A DNA stretch of 64,000 nucleotides, taken from Pseudovibrio exalbescens DSM 16456. Lineage in GTDB: Bacteria > Pseudomonadota > Alphaproteobacteria > Rhizobiales > Stappiaceae. Below are positions 24,818 through 35,035 of the stretch, piece after piece (positions within the stretch are counted from its first letter, which is position 1; every line of letters starts with the position of its first letter). The DNA lies in NCBI RefSeq assembly GCF_000422785.1, contig NZ_AUGS01000001.1:372001-436000 (forward strand). The letters are read 5' to 3'. The position numbers were made by a program, and so were the translations under genes. The notes beneath the pieces were generated by a model that was not told the origin of the DNA, ran no database searches, and worked only from the letters and a program-made list of their open reading frames with translations.

Positions 24818-25744
24818 TTAGCCCTTGGCCGCATAAGAAACGGCAATGGCAGAGGCCAGCCGGGCGTTGTTCTTCACCAGCGCAATGTTTGTTGCAAGGC
24901 TTCGTCCCTCGGTCAGCTCAAAAATGTGCTGCAGGATGAAGGGGGTAACGTCCTTGCCCTTGATGTGCTGGCGCTCGGCCTCGGCCAGAGCCTTCTGGAT
25001 GAAGCCGTTGATTTCCTGTGCCGGAATTTCGTCCTCGGCAGGCACGGGGTTGGTGATCAGTTCGCCGCCTTGATCGCCAAAGGTTTCGCGATTGCGCAAC
25101 ATGGCCGCCACATCTTCCGGTGCGTCCAGTCTGAATGGCGTATCCATGTCGCTGGTGCGGGACCAGAAGGCGGGGAGCTTGTCGCACTGATAACCGATGA
25201 CCGGAACGCCCTTGGTCTCCAGAACTTCCAGCGTCTTGGGCAGGTCGAGAAGGGCTTTGGCAAAGGCGGAAACGACGCAGACCGGGGTGCGCCCCAGTTC
25301 TTCCAGGTCTGCGGAAATGTCGAAGCTGGTTTCGGCACCAAAATGCACGCCCCCAATGCCGCCGGTAGCGAACACGCGAATGCCGGCCGCGTGGGCGGCC
25401 ATCATGGTCGCGGCCACCGTGGTGGAAGCGTTGCGGCCCATGGCCAGGGCGATGCTGAGGTCCGCGCGCGATGCTTTCATTACATCCTTGGCATTGGCCA
25501 GCTCTTCCAGACGCGCGTCGGAAAGGCCCACATGCAATTCTCCTTTGAGAACGGCGATCGTTGCTGGAACAGCGCCGTTCTCGCGGATGATGGCTTCCAC
25601 TTCCCGCGCTGTCTCGATGTTCTGCGGGTAAGGCATGCCGTGGGTGATGATGGTGGATTCCAACGCCACAACCGGCTTGCCCTCAGCCAGTGCCTGCGCC
25701 ACTTCATCACTGTGATGGATTGTGATCTTGTTGTTCTGGGTCAT
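24818..25744 (-). CDS. psuG: Pseudouridine-5'-phosphate glycosidase
   Basis: PsuG splits pseudouridine 5'-phosphate (C-C bond) into uracil and ribose 5-phosphate. The 308 residues match family length and signatures: VVALESTIITHGMPYPQN (about 25-42), the catalytic-loop region GAVPATIAVLKGELHVG, ASTTVAATMMAAHAAGI, and FATGGIGGVHFGAETSFDIS. It is 35 bases downstream of a PfkB kinase on the same strand, which is the expected psuK partner that makes its substrate. Cytoplasmic. Confidence 0.96.
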   Translation of the reverse strand: MTQNNKITIHHSDEVAQALAEGKPVVALESTIITHGMPYPQNIETAREVEAIIRENGAVPATIAVLKGELHVGLSDARLEELANAKDVMKASRADLSIALAMGRNASTTVAATMMAAHAAGIRVFATGGIGGVHFGAETSFDISADLEELGRTPVCVVSAFAKALLDLPKTLEVLETKGVPVIGYQCDKLPAFWSRTSDMDTPFRLDAPEDVAAMLRNRETFGDQGGELITNPVPAEDEIPAQEINGFIQKALAEAERQHIKGKDVTPFILQHIFELTEGRSLATNIALVKNNARLASAIAVSYAAKG

Positions 25745-25779
25745 TTCAAACTACCTCTTCAACAAACCCCGCTGCGGGA

Positions 25780-26715
25780 TCAGTGGTTGTTCAGTCGTTG
25801 TTCGATGGCTGAGAGGCTCAGGCTTTCGGGCGCTGCCCCTGTGGCTTCGACAGTGATCGCGGAGGCTGCCAACCCGCGGTAGGCTGCCTCAATGGCGCTC
25901 AAGCCGTGGCTGTAAGCGCTGAGAAATCCGGCTATGAAGGCATCACCGGCCCCGGTGACATCCTTGGGCTTGGCAGGTAGCGGTGTGATAACGCGCTCCT
26001 GGCCGTTGTCCGACAGGATCAAGGGGTGGCTGCCATCGGTAATGGCGATTGTTTTGCAGCCGCGTTCGTGGAGCGCGCGGGCCATGTCAACGCCGGCCGT
26101 GTCGGCTGGCAGGTCCAAAAGAGCGGCGGCTTCCAGTCGGTTGGTGAACAGAACGTCCAACTTGTCCAGAATGGGCAGCAGGCGCTGCGCCTTGGCGCTG
26201 GAAACGGTGTCTGCAGCGAGCAGTCGCTCGCCCTTTGCGGCGGCGATTGCCGCCAACATGGCGGGCTGCAAGTTGCTTTCTGCCAACCAGATACCACAGG
26301 CAGCAAGAGCATCCGGCAGCGCATCCGCCTGCGGATGGGGCAGGGTGCCGGTGATTTCGCTGTCAGAAATGGCGGCGTGAAGGCTGCCATCCGGTTGATG
26401 CAGCGCCAGATAACAGCCGGTGCGCAGGCCGTCGCATACTTCGACCGTGCTGACATTGATACCCACGGCGGCCAGGTGATCGCGCACCCAAAGTCCATCC
26501 GGATCATTGCCAACCCGTCCAATCAGAATGGGCCTACAGTCAAGGCGGGCCAGTGCGCGGGCAATATTGGCCCCCACTCCGCCGGGTTTTCCAGAGATTT
26601 CTCCAGGAGTGGAGGTGTCTGGCTCGATCGGGCGTCCGGCATGGGCAATGCGGTCCACATGGATCGCGCCAATCACGGCCAGCTGGGTCGAATGGGACAT
26701 GCGTTTCACGACCAT
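25780..26715 (-). CDS. psuK: PfkB-family kinase, probably pseudouridine kinase
   Basis: This 311-residue ribokinase-fold enzyme most likely phosphorylates pseudouridine at the 5' position. The N-terminal GG motif region is SGKPGGVGANIARALARL (about 41-58), and the C-terminal PfkB signature with the catalytic Asp is DVTGAGDAFIAGFLSAYSHG (about 249-268). The substrate is inferred from the adjacent psuG; on sequence alone it could be another sugar or nucleoside kinase. An internal ATG five codons in (26700) is an equally good start. It heads the psuK-psuG unit, divergent from recA. Confidence 0.88.
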   Translation of the reverse strand: MVVKRMSHSTQLAVIGAIHVDRIAHAGRPIEPDTSTPGEISGKPGGVGANIARALARLDCRPILIGRVGNDPDGLWVRDHLAAVGINVSTVEVCDGLRTGCYLALHQPDGSLHAAISDSEITGTLPHPQADALPDALAACGIWLAESNLQPAMLAAIAAAKGERLLAADTVSSAKAQRLLPILDKLDVLFTNRLEAAALLDLPADTAGVDMARALHERGCKTIAITDGSHPLILSDNGQERVITPLPAKPKDVTGAGDAFIAGFLSAYSHGLSAIEAAYRGLAASAITVEATGAAPESLSLSAIEQRLNNH

Positions 26716-26823
26716 TGTAACTGTTGAATATCAAGGTGGTAGCAGTGTGCCATGAGCCTTGCAACTGTGCTGATTCCTGTATCCAGAGTCTGTTTAAATG
26801 GTCGTTTCACGTTTTCCAAAGGA

Positions 26824-26838
26824 GAACACTTATAGAAC
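26824..26838 (+). promoter_or_regulatory. LexA (SOS) box of recA, alphaproteobacterial type
   Basis: GAAC-ACTTATA-GAAC is an exact GAAC-N7-GAAC direct repeat, the LexA site of alphaproteobacteria. It lies 124 bases upstream of the recA ATG. A second, mis-spaced GAAC-N5-GAAC occurs about 46 bases downstream. Confidence 0.8.
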
Positions 26839-26961
26839 GTTTCCCCGATATTCCGTTGGAGATCAGCGGGTTAATGGTGGTTGAACTGTGAGAACAAAAA
26901 GAGTACACAGATTTCACCTTTTGAATCTGTCGGTCCGTCATGAAATAAGGAACGGGTACGC

Positions 26962-28029
26962 ATGTCACAAACTTCACTCCGCCTTGTCGAGGGCACACAG
27001 ATGGATAAAAACAAGGCGCTGGATGCAGCGCTTTCACAAATTGAACGGGCCTTCGGTAAAGGCTCCATTATGCGCATGGGGCAAGGTCAGGCGGTTGAGG
27101 TGCAGACCGTCTCTACCGGGTCATTGAGCCTTGATATCGCGTTGGGTATTGGCGGTCTTCCCAAGGGCCGCATCGTTGAAATCTATGGTCCGGAATCGTC
27201 CGGTAAGACAACGCTGGCGCTGCATACTGTGGCCGAAGCGCAGAAGCAGGGCGGTATCTGCGCCTTTGTTGATGCGGAACATGCGCTGGACCCGGTTTAT
27301 GCCCGCAAGCTTGGTGTCAACATTGACGATCTCCTGATTTCTCAGCCGGACGCTGGGGAGCAGGCGCTTGAAATTGCCGACACCCTGGTGCGCTCCGGGG
27401 CGATTGATGTTCTGGTCATCGACTCCGTTGCAGCGCTAACGCCCAAGGCGGAGCTGGAAGGCGAGATGGGCGACAGCTTGCCCGGTCTTCAGGCGCGTCT
27501 GATGAGCCAGGCACTGCGCAAGCTGACCGCATCCATTTCTCGCTCTAACTGTATGGTGATTTTCATCAACCAGATCCGTATGAAGATCGGCGTGATGTTT
27601 GGTTCACCGGAAACCACCACGGGTGGTAATGCCTTGAAGTTCTACGCCTCCGTGCGTCTGGATATTCGCCGCATCGGGTCCATCAAGGATCGTGATGAGA
27701 TTGTTGGCAACCAGACCCGTGTCAAGGTGGTCAAGAACAAGCTGGCACCGCCATTCAAACAGGTGGAGTTTGATATTGTTTACGGCGAAGGCATCTCCAA
27801 GACCGGCGAGTTGCTGGACCTTGGTGTAAAGGGTGGCTTGGTCGAAAAGTCTGGTGCCTGGTTCTCGTATAACAGCCAGCGTTTGGGACAGGGGCGCGAG
27901 AACAGCAAGAACTTCCTCAAGGAAAATCCGGAGATGGCTCAGGAGATTGAACTGGCCATTCGTCAGAATGCCGGCTTGATTGCCGAGGCCATTGCCGACC
28001 CGGAAGCCGGTGCTGGCAACGACGATTGA
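26962..28029 (+). CDS. recA: Recombinase RecA
   Basis: RecA forms the strand-exchange filament and triggers LexA self-cleavage. The 355 residues start at the ATG at 26962 (AAGGAA ten bases upstream); a second ATG at 27001 gives the more usual [20 protein letters not shown] start and cannot be excluded. Walker A is [13 protein letters not shown], Walker B is [12 protein letters not shown], and loop L2 contains [20 protein letters not shown]. The LexA box upstream indicates SOS control. A strong terminator follows. Confidence 0.98.
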   Translation: MSQTSLRLVEGTQMDKNKALDAALSQIERAFGKGSIMRMGQGQAVEVQTVSTGSLSLDIALGIGGLPKGRIVEIYGPESSGKTTLALHTVAEAQKQGGICAFVDAEHALDPVYARKLGVNIDDLLISQPDAGEQALEIADTLVRSGAIDVLVIDSVAALTPKAELEGEMGDSLPGLQARLMSQALRKLTASISRSNCMVIFINQIRMKIGVMFGSPETTTGGNALKFYASVRLDIRRIGSIKDRDEIVGNQTRVKVVKNKLAPPFKQVEFDIVYGEGISKTGELLDLGVKGGLVEKSGAWFSYNSQRLGQGRENSKNFLKENPEMAQEIELAIRQNAGLIAEAIADPEAGAGNDD

Positions 28030-28066
28030 TCCCAGAGCGTTCTGAAGTACACGCTGATGCAAAAAT

Positions 28067-28092
28067 GCCGGGGGCTTGCCTCCGGCCTTTTT
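28067..28092 (+). terminator. Rho-independent terminator of recA
   Basis: GCCGGGGG-CTTG-CCTCCGGC (28067-28086) is followed by CTTTTT. One G-T pair interrupts an otherwise GC-only 8-bp stem. Confidence 0.88.
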
Positions 28093-28403
28093 GTTGGGGG
28101 ACGAGAGGTGCAGAGTGGGCGAATCCCCTTTTCATCGCGCCGGATTGCCATTCTGTGCTCTTGCGTCACGTCTTTTTTGAGTAATCTGCCTAGGTCAAAG
28201 GGCTCAGGAGAGCGGTGTTTGCGCGGGTTTCCTGCGGGAGAATGCGGCTTGCTTGCCTTAATCCGTAGACAGTTCCCTCATGTATCGATAAAACCGCAAC
28301 AAAGCATTGGGCCGTTCTAGCAAGACGTTGGGCCCCTAAATTCATAAAGGAAGGCGGCGTATCTGCGCCTTCACCTGATGAGAAGAGACGGACATCTAGA
28401 TCT
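28093..28403 (+). other. Long leader region before alaS
   Basis: No gene is seen in these 311 bases. A 7-bp hairpin, GAAGGCG/CGCCTTC (28350-28356 with 28366-28372), lies about 30 bases before the alaS ATG. It has no T-run, so it is not a terminator; a leader role is possible. No known riboswitch consensus was recognised. Confidence 0.4.
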
Positions 28404-31061
28404 ATGAGTGGTGTGAACGAAATTAGGTCGGCTTTCCTCGACTACTTTGCCAAAAACGGGCATGAGGTCGTTCAGTCGAGTCCCCTTGTCCCGCGCAATG
28501 ACCCAACCCTGATGTTTGTGAACGCGGGTATGGTGCCGTTCAAGAACGTTTTTACCGGGCTGGAAAAGCGGGACTATGTCCGCGCCACGTCCTCGCAGAA
28601 ATGTGTGCGTGCTGGCGGCAAACACAACGATCTGGACAATGTTGGCTATACCGCCCGTCACCACACCTTCTTTGAAATGCTGGGCAACTTCTCCTTTGGT
28701 GATTACTTCAAGGAGCAGGCCATCGAGCATGCATGGACGCTGGTGACCAAGGAATTCGGTCTGCCGAAGGATCGCCTCCTGGTGACGGTCTATTCGGAAG
28801 ATCAGGAAGCCTACGATTTCTGGAAGAAGATTGCCGGATTGTCCGATGATCGGATCATCCGCATTTCGACCTCGGACAACTTCTGGGCCATGGGTGATAC
28901 CGGTCCGTGTGGCCCATGCTCCGAGATCTTCTACGATCATGGCGATCACATCTGGGGAGGCCCTCCAGGTTCTGCCGAAGAAGATGGCGACCGCTTCATC
29001 GAGATCTGGAATCTGGTGTTCATGCAGTATGAGCAGCTGGCTGATGAGCGGATCGATCTGCCACGTCCATCCATTGATACGGGCATGGGGCTGGAGCGTA
29101 TTGCCGCGGTGCTTCAGGGCGTACATGACAACTACGACATTGACCTGTTCCGCGCGCTGATTGGTGCTTCTGAAAATCTCACCGGCATTCAGGCGGAAGG
29201 GGATCGTCAGGCGAGTCACCGCGTCATTGCGGATCACCTGCGTTCGACCGCTTTCCTGATTGCTGATGGCGTTCTGCCGTCCAATGAAGGCCGTGGGTAT
29301 GTCTTGCGCCGCATCATGCGCCGCGCCATGCGTCATGCGAACCTGCTTGGTGCGCGCGATCCGATGATCTTCAAGATGGTGCCGACTCTGGTGCGTGAAA
29401 TGGGGCAGGCCTATCCGGAACTGGTACGAGCAGAAAGCCTGATCACCGAAACGCTGCAGCTTGAAGAAAAGCGCTTCATCAAGACGCTTGAACGTGGGCT
29501 GGGCCTTTTGGATGATGCGACTGCCGACATGGGTGAAGGGTCCCGTCTGGACGGCGAAACGGCCTTCAAGCTGTATGATACCTATGGCTTCCCGCTGGAT
29601 TTGACTCAGGACGCGCTGCGCAACCGCAACATCAGCGTGGATACCGAGGGCTTTGATCAGGCCATGGAACGCCAGCGTGCGGAAGCGCGTGCGGCATGGT
29701 CCGGTTCCGGCGAGGCGGCCACGGATGCTGTTTGGTTCACCTTGAAGGAAAAGCATGGCGCCACGGAGTTTCTTGGCTATGAAACCGAGAAGGCGGAAGG
29801 TGTTGCCGTGGCATTCGTCAAGGACGGTGCAGAGGTCGAACGATTGACGGCTGGCGAGAGCGGTTTCATCGTTCTGAACCAGACGCCGTTCTACGGTGAA
29901 TCCGGTGGTCAGGTCGGTGATATCGGCCTCATGATCGGTGAGGGCTTCAAGGCTACGGTCACGGATACCCAGAAGAAGGCCGATGGGCTGTTCGTGCATC
30001 AGGTAGAAGTGACGGACGGCGGCGTAAAGGCTGGCGATGCGCTTGAGCTTGAAGTGGATCACAGCCGCCGCACGGCCATCCGCTCCAACCACTCGGCAAC
30101 TCACCTGGTACATGAGGCGCTGCGCGAAGTTCTTGGCGACCACGTGGCCCAGAAGGGCTCTTTGGTAACGGCTGAGCGTTTGCGCTTTGACTTTTCGCAT
30201 CCCAAGCCGCTGGCGCCCGAAGAACTGAAACAGATCGAGCGGCTGACCAACGAGATCGTGCTTCAGAATGCGCCGGTTGAAACGCGCCTGATGGAAGTTG
30301 ACGAAGCCATTGAAGCCGGTGCCATGGCGCTGTTTGGCGAAAAGTATGGCGACGAGGTGCGTGTGGTCTCCATGGGTGTAGCCACGGAAGGCGAAAAGGC
30401 CGGCAAGCCCTATTCGCTGGAGCTGTGCGGTGGTACCCACGTCAAGCGCACGGGCGATATTGGGCTTGTGACACTGGTAACCGAAGGGGCCGTGGCCGCC
30501 GGTGTGCGCCGTGTTGAGGCCTTGACCGGAACGGAAGCCCGCAAGTATCTGGCCCAGCAGGATCAGATCGCGCGTCAGGCAGCGGGGCTTTTGAAAACCT
30601 CTGCGGCTGATGTGCCTGCACGCATTGAAGCGCTGTTGGACGAACGCAAGAAGCTGGAGCGTGAACTGGCCGAAGCCAAGAAGAAGCTCGCCATGGGCGG
30701 TGGCTCGGGTGGTGATTCCGGCGTTCGCGAGGTTGGTGCCTTCAAGTTGATGGCCCGTGTTGTTGAAGGCATGAATCCGAAAGACCTCAAGGGTGTGGCC
30801 GATGAAGGCAAGACCAGCCTTGGCAGCGGTGTTGTGACCATCATCAACGTGGCTGAAGACGGCAAGGCGGCTATTGTGGTGGGTGTCACCAGCGATCTGA
30901 CGGACAAGGTGTCCGCTGTAGATCTGGTGCGTCTTGGCTCAGAGGCTCTTGGTGGGCGTGGCGGCGGCGGTCGCCCGGACATGGCGCAGGCAGGTGGGCC
31001 GGATGGCTCCAAGGCTGATGCGGCAATCGAAGCCATCGAGGCTGCCCTGAAGAACGCTTGA
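28404..31061 (+). CDS. alaS: Alanyl-tRNA synthetase
   Basis: AlaS charges tRNA-Ala and edits Ser/Gly mischarging. The 885 residues are full length. The class II core includes [15 protein letters not shown] (about 35-49), [20 protein letters not shown] and [18 protein letters not shown]; the editing domain has the zinc motif HxxxH ([14 protein letters not shown]) and the matching CGGTH further on. The C-Ala domain ends in a Gly-rich segment ([16 protein letters not shown]) used in tetramer contacts. The ribosome-binding site is weak (GAAGAGACGG). It sits between recA and an ion channel and has its own terminator. Confidence 0.98.
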   Translation: MSGVNEIRSAFLDYFAKNGHEVVQSSPLVPRNDPTLMFVNAGMVPFKNVFTGLEKRDYVRATSSQKCVRAGGKHNDLDNVGYTARHHTFFEMLGNFSFGDYFKEQAIEHAWTLVTKEFGLPKDRLLVTVYSEDQEAYDFWKKIAGLSDDRIIRISTSDNFWAMGDTGPCGPCSEIFYDHGDHIWGGPPGSAEEDGDRFIEIWNLVFMQYEQLADERIDLPRPSIDTGMGLERIAAVLQGVHDNYDIDLFRALIGASENLTGIQAEGDRQASHRVIADHLRSTAFLIADGVLPSNEGRGYVLRRIMRRAMRHANLLGARDPMIFKMVPTLVREMGQAYPELVRAESLITETLQLEEKRFIKTLERGLGLLDDATADMGEGSRLDGETAFKLYDTYGFPLDLTQDALRNRNISVDTEGFDQAMERQRAEARAAWSGSGEAATDAVWFTLKEKHGATEFLGYETEKAEGVAVAFVKDGAEVERLTAGESGFIVLNQTPFYGESGGQVGDIGLMIGEGFKATVTDTQKKADGLFVHQVEVTDGGVKAGDALELEVDHSRRTAIRSNHSATHLVHEALREVLGDHVAQKGSLVTAERLRFDFSHPKPLAPEELKQIERLTNEIVLQNAPVETRLMEVDEAIEAGAMALFGEKYGDEVRVVSMGVATEGEKAGKPYSLELCGGTHVKRTGDIGLVTLVTEGAVAAGVRRVEALTGTEARKYLAQQDQIARQAAGLLKTSAADVPARIEALLDERKKLERELAEAKKKLAMGGGSGGDSGVREVGAFKLMARVVEGMNPKDLKGVADEGKTSLGSGVVTIINVAEDGKAAIVVGVTSDLTDKVSAVDLVRLGSEALGGRGGGGRPDMAQAGGPDGSKADAAIEAIEAALKNA

Positions 31062-31091
31062 GACGATCCTTTTGCAGATTGTGATTGAAGG

Positions 31092-31118
31092 GGGAGGGGC
31101 TGATGCCTCTCCCTTTTT
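31092..31118 (+). terminator. Rho-independent terminator of alaS
   Basis: The arms GGGAGGGGC and GCCTCTCCC (31092-31113) close a short TGAT loop and are followed by TTTTT. Confidence 0.88.
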
Positions 31119-31180
31119 GTTTTGGTAGGTGTTTGGCGTTATAAGCCGGATCAGAATTGGCACGATGAAGAAGATGGCCC

Positions 31181-32353
31181 ATGGCGCAGTCGCTCAAACG
31201 CAGAGTCTATAACGTTCTGGAAAAAAAGAGCGTTACCAACCCGGTGGCGCGGCACCTGAACAAACTGATCGTTGCGCTGATCCTCGTCAATGTGGGGCTC
31301 GCGGTGATGGAGACCGAGCCGTGGTTTGGCCGGTCGTGGCCTGTGCTCCTGATGACGCTGGACATGAGCGCCGGACTGATCTTCGCCATCGAGTATGGAT
31401 GCCGGGTGTGGGTTGCGGATTTGCATCCACCGTATCGCCGCATGAGCCCTATACGGGCGCGCCTGCACTACATGATGCAACCTCTGTCCATCATTGATCT
31501 GCTGGCTGTATTGCCGTTCCTCATCGCGTTGGTTTTCGGCTATGCGTCCTGGAAAGCGTTCATCATACTGCGCTTGTTGCGGTTCATGAAGATTGTGCGC
31601 TATTCGCCCGCGATGCGATCCTTGGTGTCTGCGGTGGTTACCGAGCGCAAGGCCATCATGGCCAGTCTGGTGATCATTCTGGGCACTATCCTTGTTGCGG
31701 CGACGACCATGTACGTGGTTGAGCATGAAGCCCAACCGGAAAAGCTCGGCACCATTCCCGATGCCATGTGGTGGGCGTTCGCAACGTTGACCACGGTGGG
31801 ATATGGCGATGTGGTACCGATCACGGCGCTGGGAAAGGTGGTCGCGGCGGTGGTCATGCTCACGGGGTATTGCCTGTTTGCGCTGCCGGTGGGCATTGTC
31901 GGGACCGCGTTCGTGCGTGAAATCAACTCTCGCGATTTTGTGGTGAGCTGGTCCATGGTGGCCGAAGTGCCCATGTTTGAGGATCTGTCCGCCATCGAGA
32001 TCAAGGAGGTCTCCCATCTTCTCAAGTCTCAAAGTGCCATCGAGGGTGAAGAGATCGTACGGCGCGGAGAAAGGGCGGATGCGCTCTATCTCATTGCTGC
32101 GGGTTCTGTCGTCGCCATTACGCCTGAGGGGCAGACCCGGCTGGAGGAGGGGCAGTATTTCGGCGAGATGATGCCTCATGGGGATGGGGAGCGCACGGCT
32201 TCCGTCTATGCCAATGAGGCCTCCCAGCTGCTGGTGTTGCGTCTTGAGGACCTGCGGGACCTGATGCGCCGAACTCCGGAACTTGCCACCAAAATTGCCA
32301 AACGCGCCTTCGAAGGCAGCGCAGCGGCTGCCGATCTCGGACCGGATGAATAA
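31181..32353 (+). CDS. Voltage-gated-type K+ channel with cyclic-nucleotide-binding domain
   Basis: The 390-residue protein has six predicted membrane helices. An S4-like segment carries spaced arginines and a lysine (RLLRFMKIVRY), and the selectivity filter TVGYGD is at residues 205-210 after MWWAFATLT. The C-terminal 120 residues form a cNMP-binding domain (FEDLSAIEIKEVSHLL; GSVVAITPEGQTRLEEGQYF; GEMMPHGDGERTASVYAN). The binding cassette has GE and ERTAS in place of the usual RxA, so ligand binding is plausible but not certain. It resembles MloK1-type channels of Mesorhizobium. Single-gene unit between alaS and a convergent phosphodiesterase. Confidence 0.92.
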   Translation: MAQSLKRRVYNVLEKKSVTNPVARHLNKLIVALILVNVGLAVMETEPWFGRSWPVLLMTLDMSAGLIFAIEYGCRVWVADLHPPYRRMSPIRARLHYMMQPLSIIDLLAVLPFLIALVFGYASWKAFIILRLLRFMKIVRYSPAMRSLVSAVVTERKAIMASLVIILGTILVAATTMYVVEHEAQPEKLGTIPDAMWWAFATLTTVGYGDVVPITALGKVVAAVVMLTGYCLFALPVGIVGTAFVREINSRDFVVSWSMVAEVPMFEDLSAIEIKEVSHLLKSQSAIEGEEIVRRGERADALYLIAAGSVVAITPEGQTRLEEGQYFGEMMPHGDGERTASVYANEASQLLVLRLEDLRDLMRRTPELATKIAKRAFEGSAAAADLGPDE

Positions 32354-32370
32354 CGTCTGGTGGTCTGTTT

Positions 32371-33345
32371 TCAGTCTCTTCCCTTTAAGCTGAGCGGGCC
32401 AAGCACTTCAATCTTGTTGGTCCAGATGTACCCGTCGAAGTGCTGAAGGGCGCGGAAGGCATCTTCGCTGTCCAGACCATCGCTCGCCTGCGTGTCACCG
32501 ACCGGCCCCATGGCAATCACCGTGGACCCTTGGGCCTTCAAGCGGGCTGCAAATCGGTTTGGCCAGCCCCATACCATCCAGGTGTAGTCGCTGGGCACGC
32601 CAATCACCGTTCCCCGGCATTGGCTTGGTACATAGCCTGACCAGCCGAATAGGAAATACTTCTTCAAGCATTGCTTGGTCCGCTGCTTGGTGAAGCTGTG
32701 AAGGTTTGGCACGCGCGCCAGAGTGTAGTTCACTGGTACCGGGTGGCCATAGACACCCCAAACCTGATCAAGCCGTTCTGGTTGTTCTTGGAGAAACGCC
32801 ACAAAATGTTCTGCTTCCAATGCCTGCTTGGATTTGTAGTTGATCAGGAATCTGGCCTCGGGCAGGGCGTCGAACACTTCTGTAAGATCTGGCATCAAGC
32901 CCGTGCCTGTGCCGCGAAATGGGAAGCTCTGGCCATCATCTGCCGTATAGCCCCAACCAATATCGAGTGCCTTGAGTTCGCTCATCGATTTGCTGCGGGT
33001 TTCGCCGCTTCCATTACTCCGGCACTCCAAAGTCCAGTCATGGAACACGGCCAGCTTGCCGTCGGTAGTGGGGTGAATGTCGATCTCCACCACATCAGCT
33101 CCCAGTTCCACTGCCTTCTTCATGGAGGCGATGGTGTTTTCCAGATAGCCGTGTTTGGGTGGGTCAATTCGCGTGGCCGTGCACGTGTCGTCTGCCAGAT
33201 TTTCTCTGTGATAGGTCTGGTGAACACCGCGGTGGGCGATCAGGTGCGCCTCGGTTGTGCTCCCAATACCTGCGATCCACGACGCGTTTGTGAGGTACAG
33301 TGTTGCAGCAAGTCCCCCAAACGCTGCAAGGCCCCATCGCAGCAT
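32371..33345 (-). CDS. Membrane-anchored glycerophosphodiester phosphodiesterase
   Basis: The enzyme should hydrolyse glycerophosphodiesters to glycerol 3-phosphate and an alcohol. The 324 residues start with a signal anchor (about 5-28). Catalytic GDPD motifs are HRG (38-40), EN (69-70), EID (87-89) and FHDW (His102). The HRG-to-EN spacing is about 15 residues longer than usual because of a Cys-containing insert (DDTCTATRIDPPKHG), and there are further cysteines at ECRSNG, KQCLKK and SQCRGT, which may form disulphides in the periplasm. Convergent with the channel gene, 17 bases apart. Confidence 0.88.
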   Translation of the reverse strand: MLRWGLAAFGGLAATLYLTNASWIAGIGSTTEAHLIAHRGVHQTYHRENLADDTCTATRIDPPKHGYLENTIASMKKAVELGADVVEIDIHPTTDGKLAVFHDWTLECRSNGSGETRSKSMSELKALDIGWGYTADDGQSFPFRGTGTGLMPDLTEVFDALPEARFLINYKSKQALEAEHFVAFLQEQPERLDQVWGVYGHPVPVNYTLARVPNLHSFTKQRTKQCLKKYFLFGWSGYVPSQCRGTVIGVPSDYTWMVWGWPNRFAARLKAQGSTVIAMGPVGDTQASDGLDSEDAFRALQHFDGYIWTNKIEVLGPLSLKGRD

Positions 33346-33453
33346 GAACGTTCTCCGCTTCTAAACTCATAAGTGGTAGCCGTTGATTGCTGCAGTTTTT
33401 GGTAGGAATGGGGTCGGTCTGTGGTGATTACATGGCGGTTGCCTTCTGCCAAC

Positions 33454-33483
33454 AAAAAAGGGCGCCCCGACGGGAGCGCCCTT
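33454..33483 (-). terminator. Rho-independent terminator of icd
   Basis: On the minus strand AAGGGCGC and GCGCCCTT arms (33458-33465 with 33476-33483) run into a T6 tract, 31 bases past the icd stop. Confidence 0.88.
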
Positions 33484-33513
33484 GATCGTCAATCAACCAG
33501 ATTCAGCTCTGGC

Positions 33514-34731
33514 TTACTTTGCAGCCATGGCCTTTTGAAGGTTCTCGTCGACCTTGTCCAGGAAGCCGGTGGTGGTGAGCCACTTCTGGTCTGGACCAAC
33601 CAGCAGGGCCAGATCCTTGGTCATGTGGCCGCTTTCCACGGTCTCGATGCAGACGCGCTCCAACGTTTCGGCAAAGGTTTTCAGCTCGGCGTTGTCGTCC
33701 AGCTTGGCGCGGTGGGCCAGACCTCGTGTCCACGCGAAGATGGAGGCGATGGAGTTGGTGGAGGTTTCTTCACCCTTCTGGTGCTGACGGAAGTGGCGGG
33801 TCACCGTGCCGTGCGCGGCTTCCGCTTCAACAGTCTTGCCATCTGGGGTCATAAGAACGGAGGTCATCAGACCCAGAGAGCCAAAGCCCTGTGCAACGGT
33901 GTCGGACTGGACGTCGCCGTCATAGTTCTTACAGGCCCATACATAGCCACCGGACCACTTCATGGCGGCTGCCACCATGTCGTCGATCAGGCGATGCTCG
34001 TACCAGATGTTGGCAGCTTCGAACTTGTCCTTGAACTCGGCTTCGTACACTTCCTGGAACAGGTCCTTGAAGCGGCCGTCATAGGCTTTCAAGATGGTGT
34101 TCTTGGTGGACAGGTAGCACGGTACCTTGCGGTTCAGCGCGTAGTTCATGGAGGCGCGGGCAAAGTCGCGGATGGAATCGTCGAGGTTATACATGGCCAT
34201 GGCCACACCGGCGGACGGTGCATCAAACACTTCGTGTTCGATTTCGGTGCCATCTTCGCCAACAAACTTGACGGTGAGCTTGCCCTTGCCCGGGAACCTG
34301 AAGTCCGTCGCGCGGTACTGGTCACCAAAGGCGTGACGGCCGACGATGATCGGCTGTGTCCAGCCCGGCACCAGACGCGGTACGTTGCTCATGATGATTG
34401 GTTCACGGAAGATGACCCCGCCGAGGATGTTACGGATGGTACCGTTTGGCGAGCGGTACATGCGCTTCAAGCCAAACTCTTCAACGCGGGCTTCATCTGG
34501 AGTGATGGTGGCGCACTTGACGCCAACGCCGTATTCCTTGATGGCGTTCGCCGCATCGACGGTGATCTGGTCGTCGGTCGCATCGCGAGATTCAATGCCG
34601 AGGTCGTAGTACTTCAGATCGATGTCGAGATATGGATGGATCAGCTTGTCTTTGATGAACTGCCAGATGATGCGGGTCATCTCGTCGCCGTCGAGTTCGA
34701 CGACCGGATTGGCAACTTTGATCTTCGCCAT
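33514..34731 (-). CDS. icd: NADP-dependent isocitrate dehydrogenase
   Basis: The enzyme oxidatively decarboxylates isocitrate to 2-oxoglutarate in the TCA cycle. The 405 residues are of the eukaryote-like homodimeric type (start [20 protein letters not shown]), not the E. coli Icd type. Substrate residues are in [20 protein letters not shown] (about 93-112), the metal-binding aspartates in [16 protein letters not shown] and [11 protein letters not shown], and the NADP loop in [18 protein letters not shown]. It is transcribed alone, with a terminator after it. Confidence 0.97.
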   Translation of the reverse strand: MAKIKVANPVVELDGDEMTRIIWQFIKDKLIHPYLDIDLKYYDLGIESRDATDDQITVDAANAIKEYGVGVKCATITPDEARVEEFGLKRMYRSPNGTIRNILGGVIFREPIIMSNVPRLVPGWTQPIIVGRHAFGDQYRATDFRFPGKGKLTVKFVGEDGTEIEHEVFDAPSAGVAMAMYNLDDSIRDFARASMNYALNRKVPCYLSTKNTILKAYDGRFKDLFQEVYEAEFKDKFEAANIWYEHRLIDDMVAAAMKWSGGYVWACKNYDGDVQSDTVAQGFGSLGLMTSVLMTPDGKTVEAEAAHGTVTRHFRQHQKGEETSTNSIASIFAWTRGLAHRAKLDDNAELKTFAETLERVCIETVESGHMTKDLALLVGPDQKWLTTTGFLDKVDENLQKAMAAK

Positions 34732-35035
34732 GATGGTTTGACCTCGTGTTAGAACTTAAATGGATTGGCTCTGGGCCCGAATTCGCTCCGTGTATACACG
34801 TGTGCGCAATCGTGCGCCAGTCGGAAATCCTCGCTTTGGACAGCTGTTGTATAGCACTATGGAAAAACACGGAACAGCATGCGCGAGATCAAACTTGCCC
34901 TGAAAACTGCTCTATTCCTGTGAAAAATCGTCGTTTTGAGGTCTACGTGAAACGACTGACCCTAGGTGAGGGGCAAAAATGGAAAAATCGGAGCCGGTGG
35001 GGAACGGGCTCCGATTCTTGTTCAATAGTCATGCG
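34732..35035. other. 304-bp region between icd and the HdeD gene
   Basis: No gene is seen. It contains the icd leader (next to 34731) and the HdeD terminator at 34983-35016. Nothing else stood out. Confidence 0.5.
34983..35016 (-). terminator. Rho-independent terminator of the HdeD gene
   Basis: AATCGGAGCC and GGCTCCGATT (34986-34995 with 35007-35016) form a perfect 10-bp stem, followed on the minus strand by a T-tract. Confidence 0.88.

Noticed and set aside
26883-26897. Second SOS box (GAAC-TGTGA-GAAC) near recA
   Set aside because: The spacer is 5 bases rather than the required 7.
28371-30440. 689-codon frame antisense to alaS
   Set aside because: It lies wholly opposite alaS, has no family signature and arises from the codon bias of the real gene.
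33421-34752. 443-codon frame antisense to icd
   Set aside because: Opposite a complete, well-conserved isocitrate dehydrogenase; no recognisable domain or ribosome-binding site.
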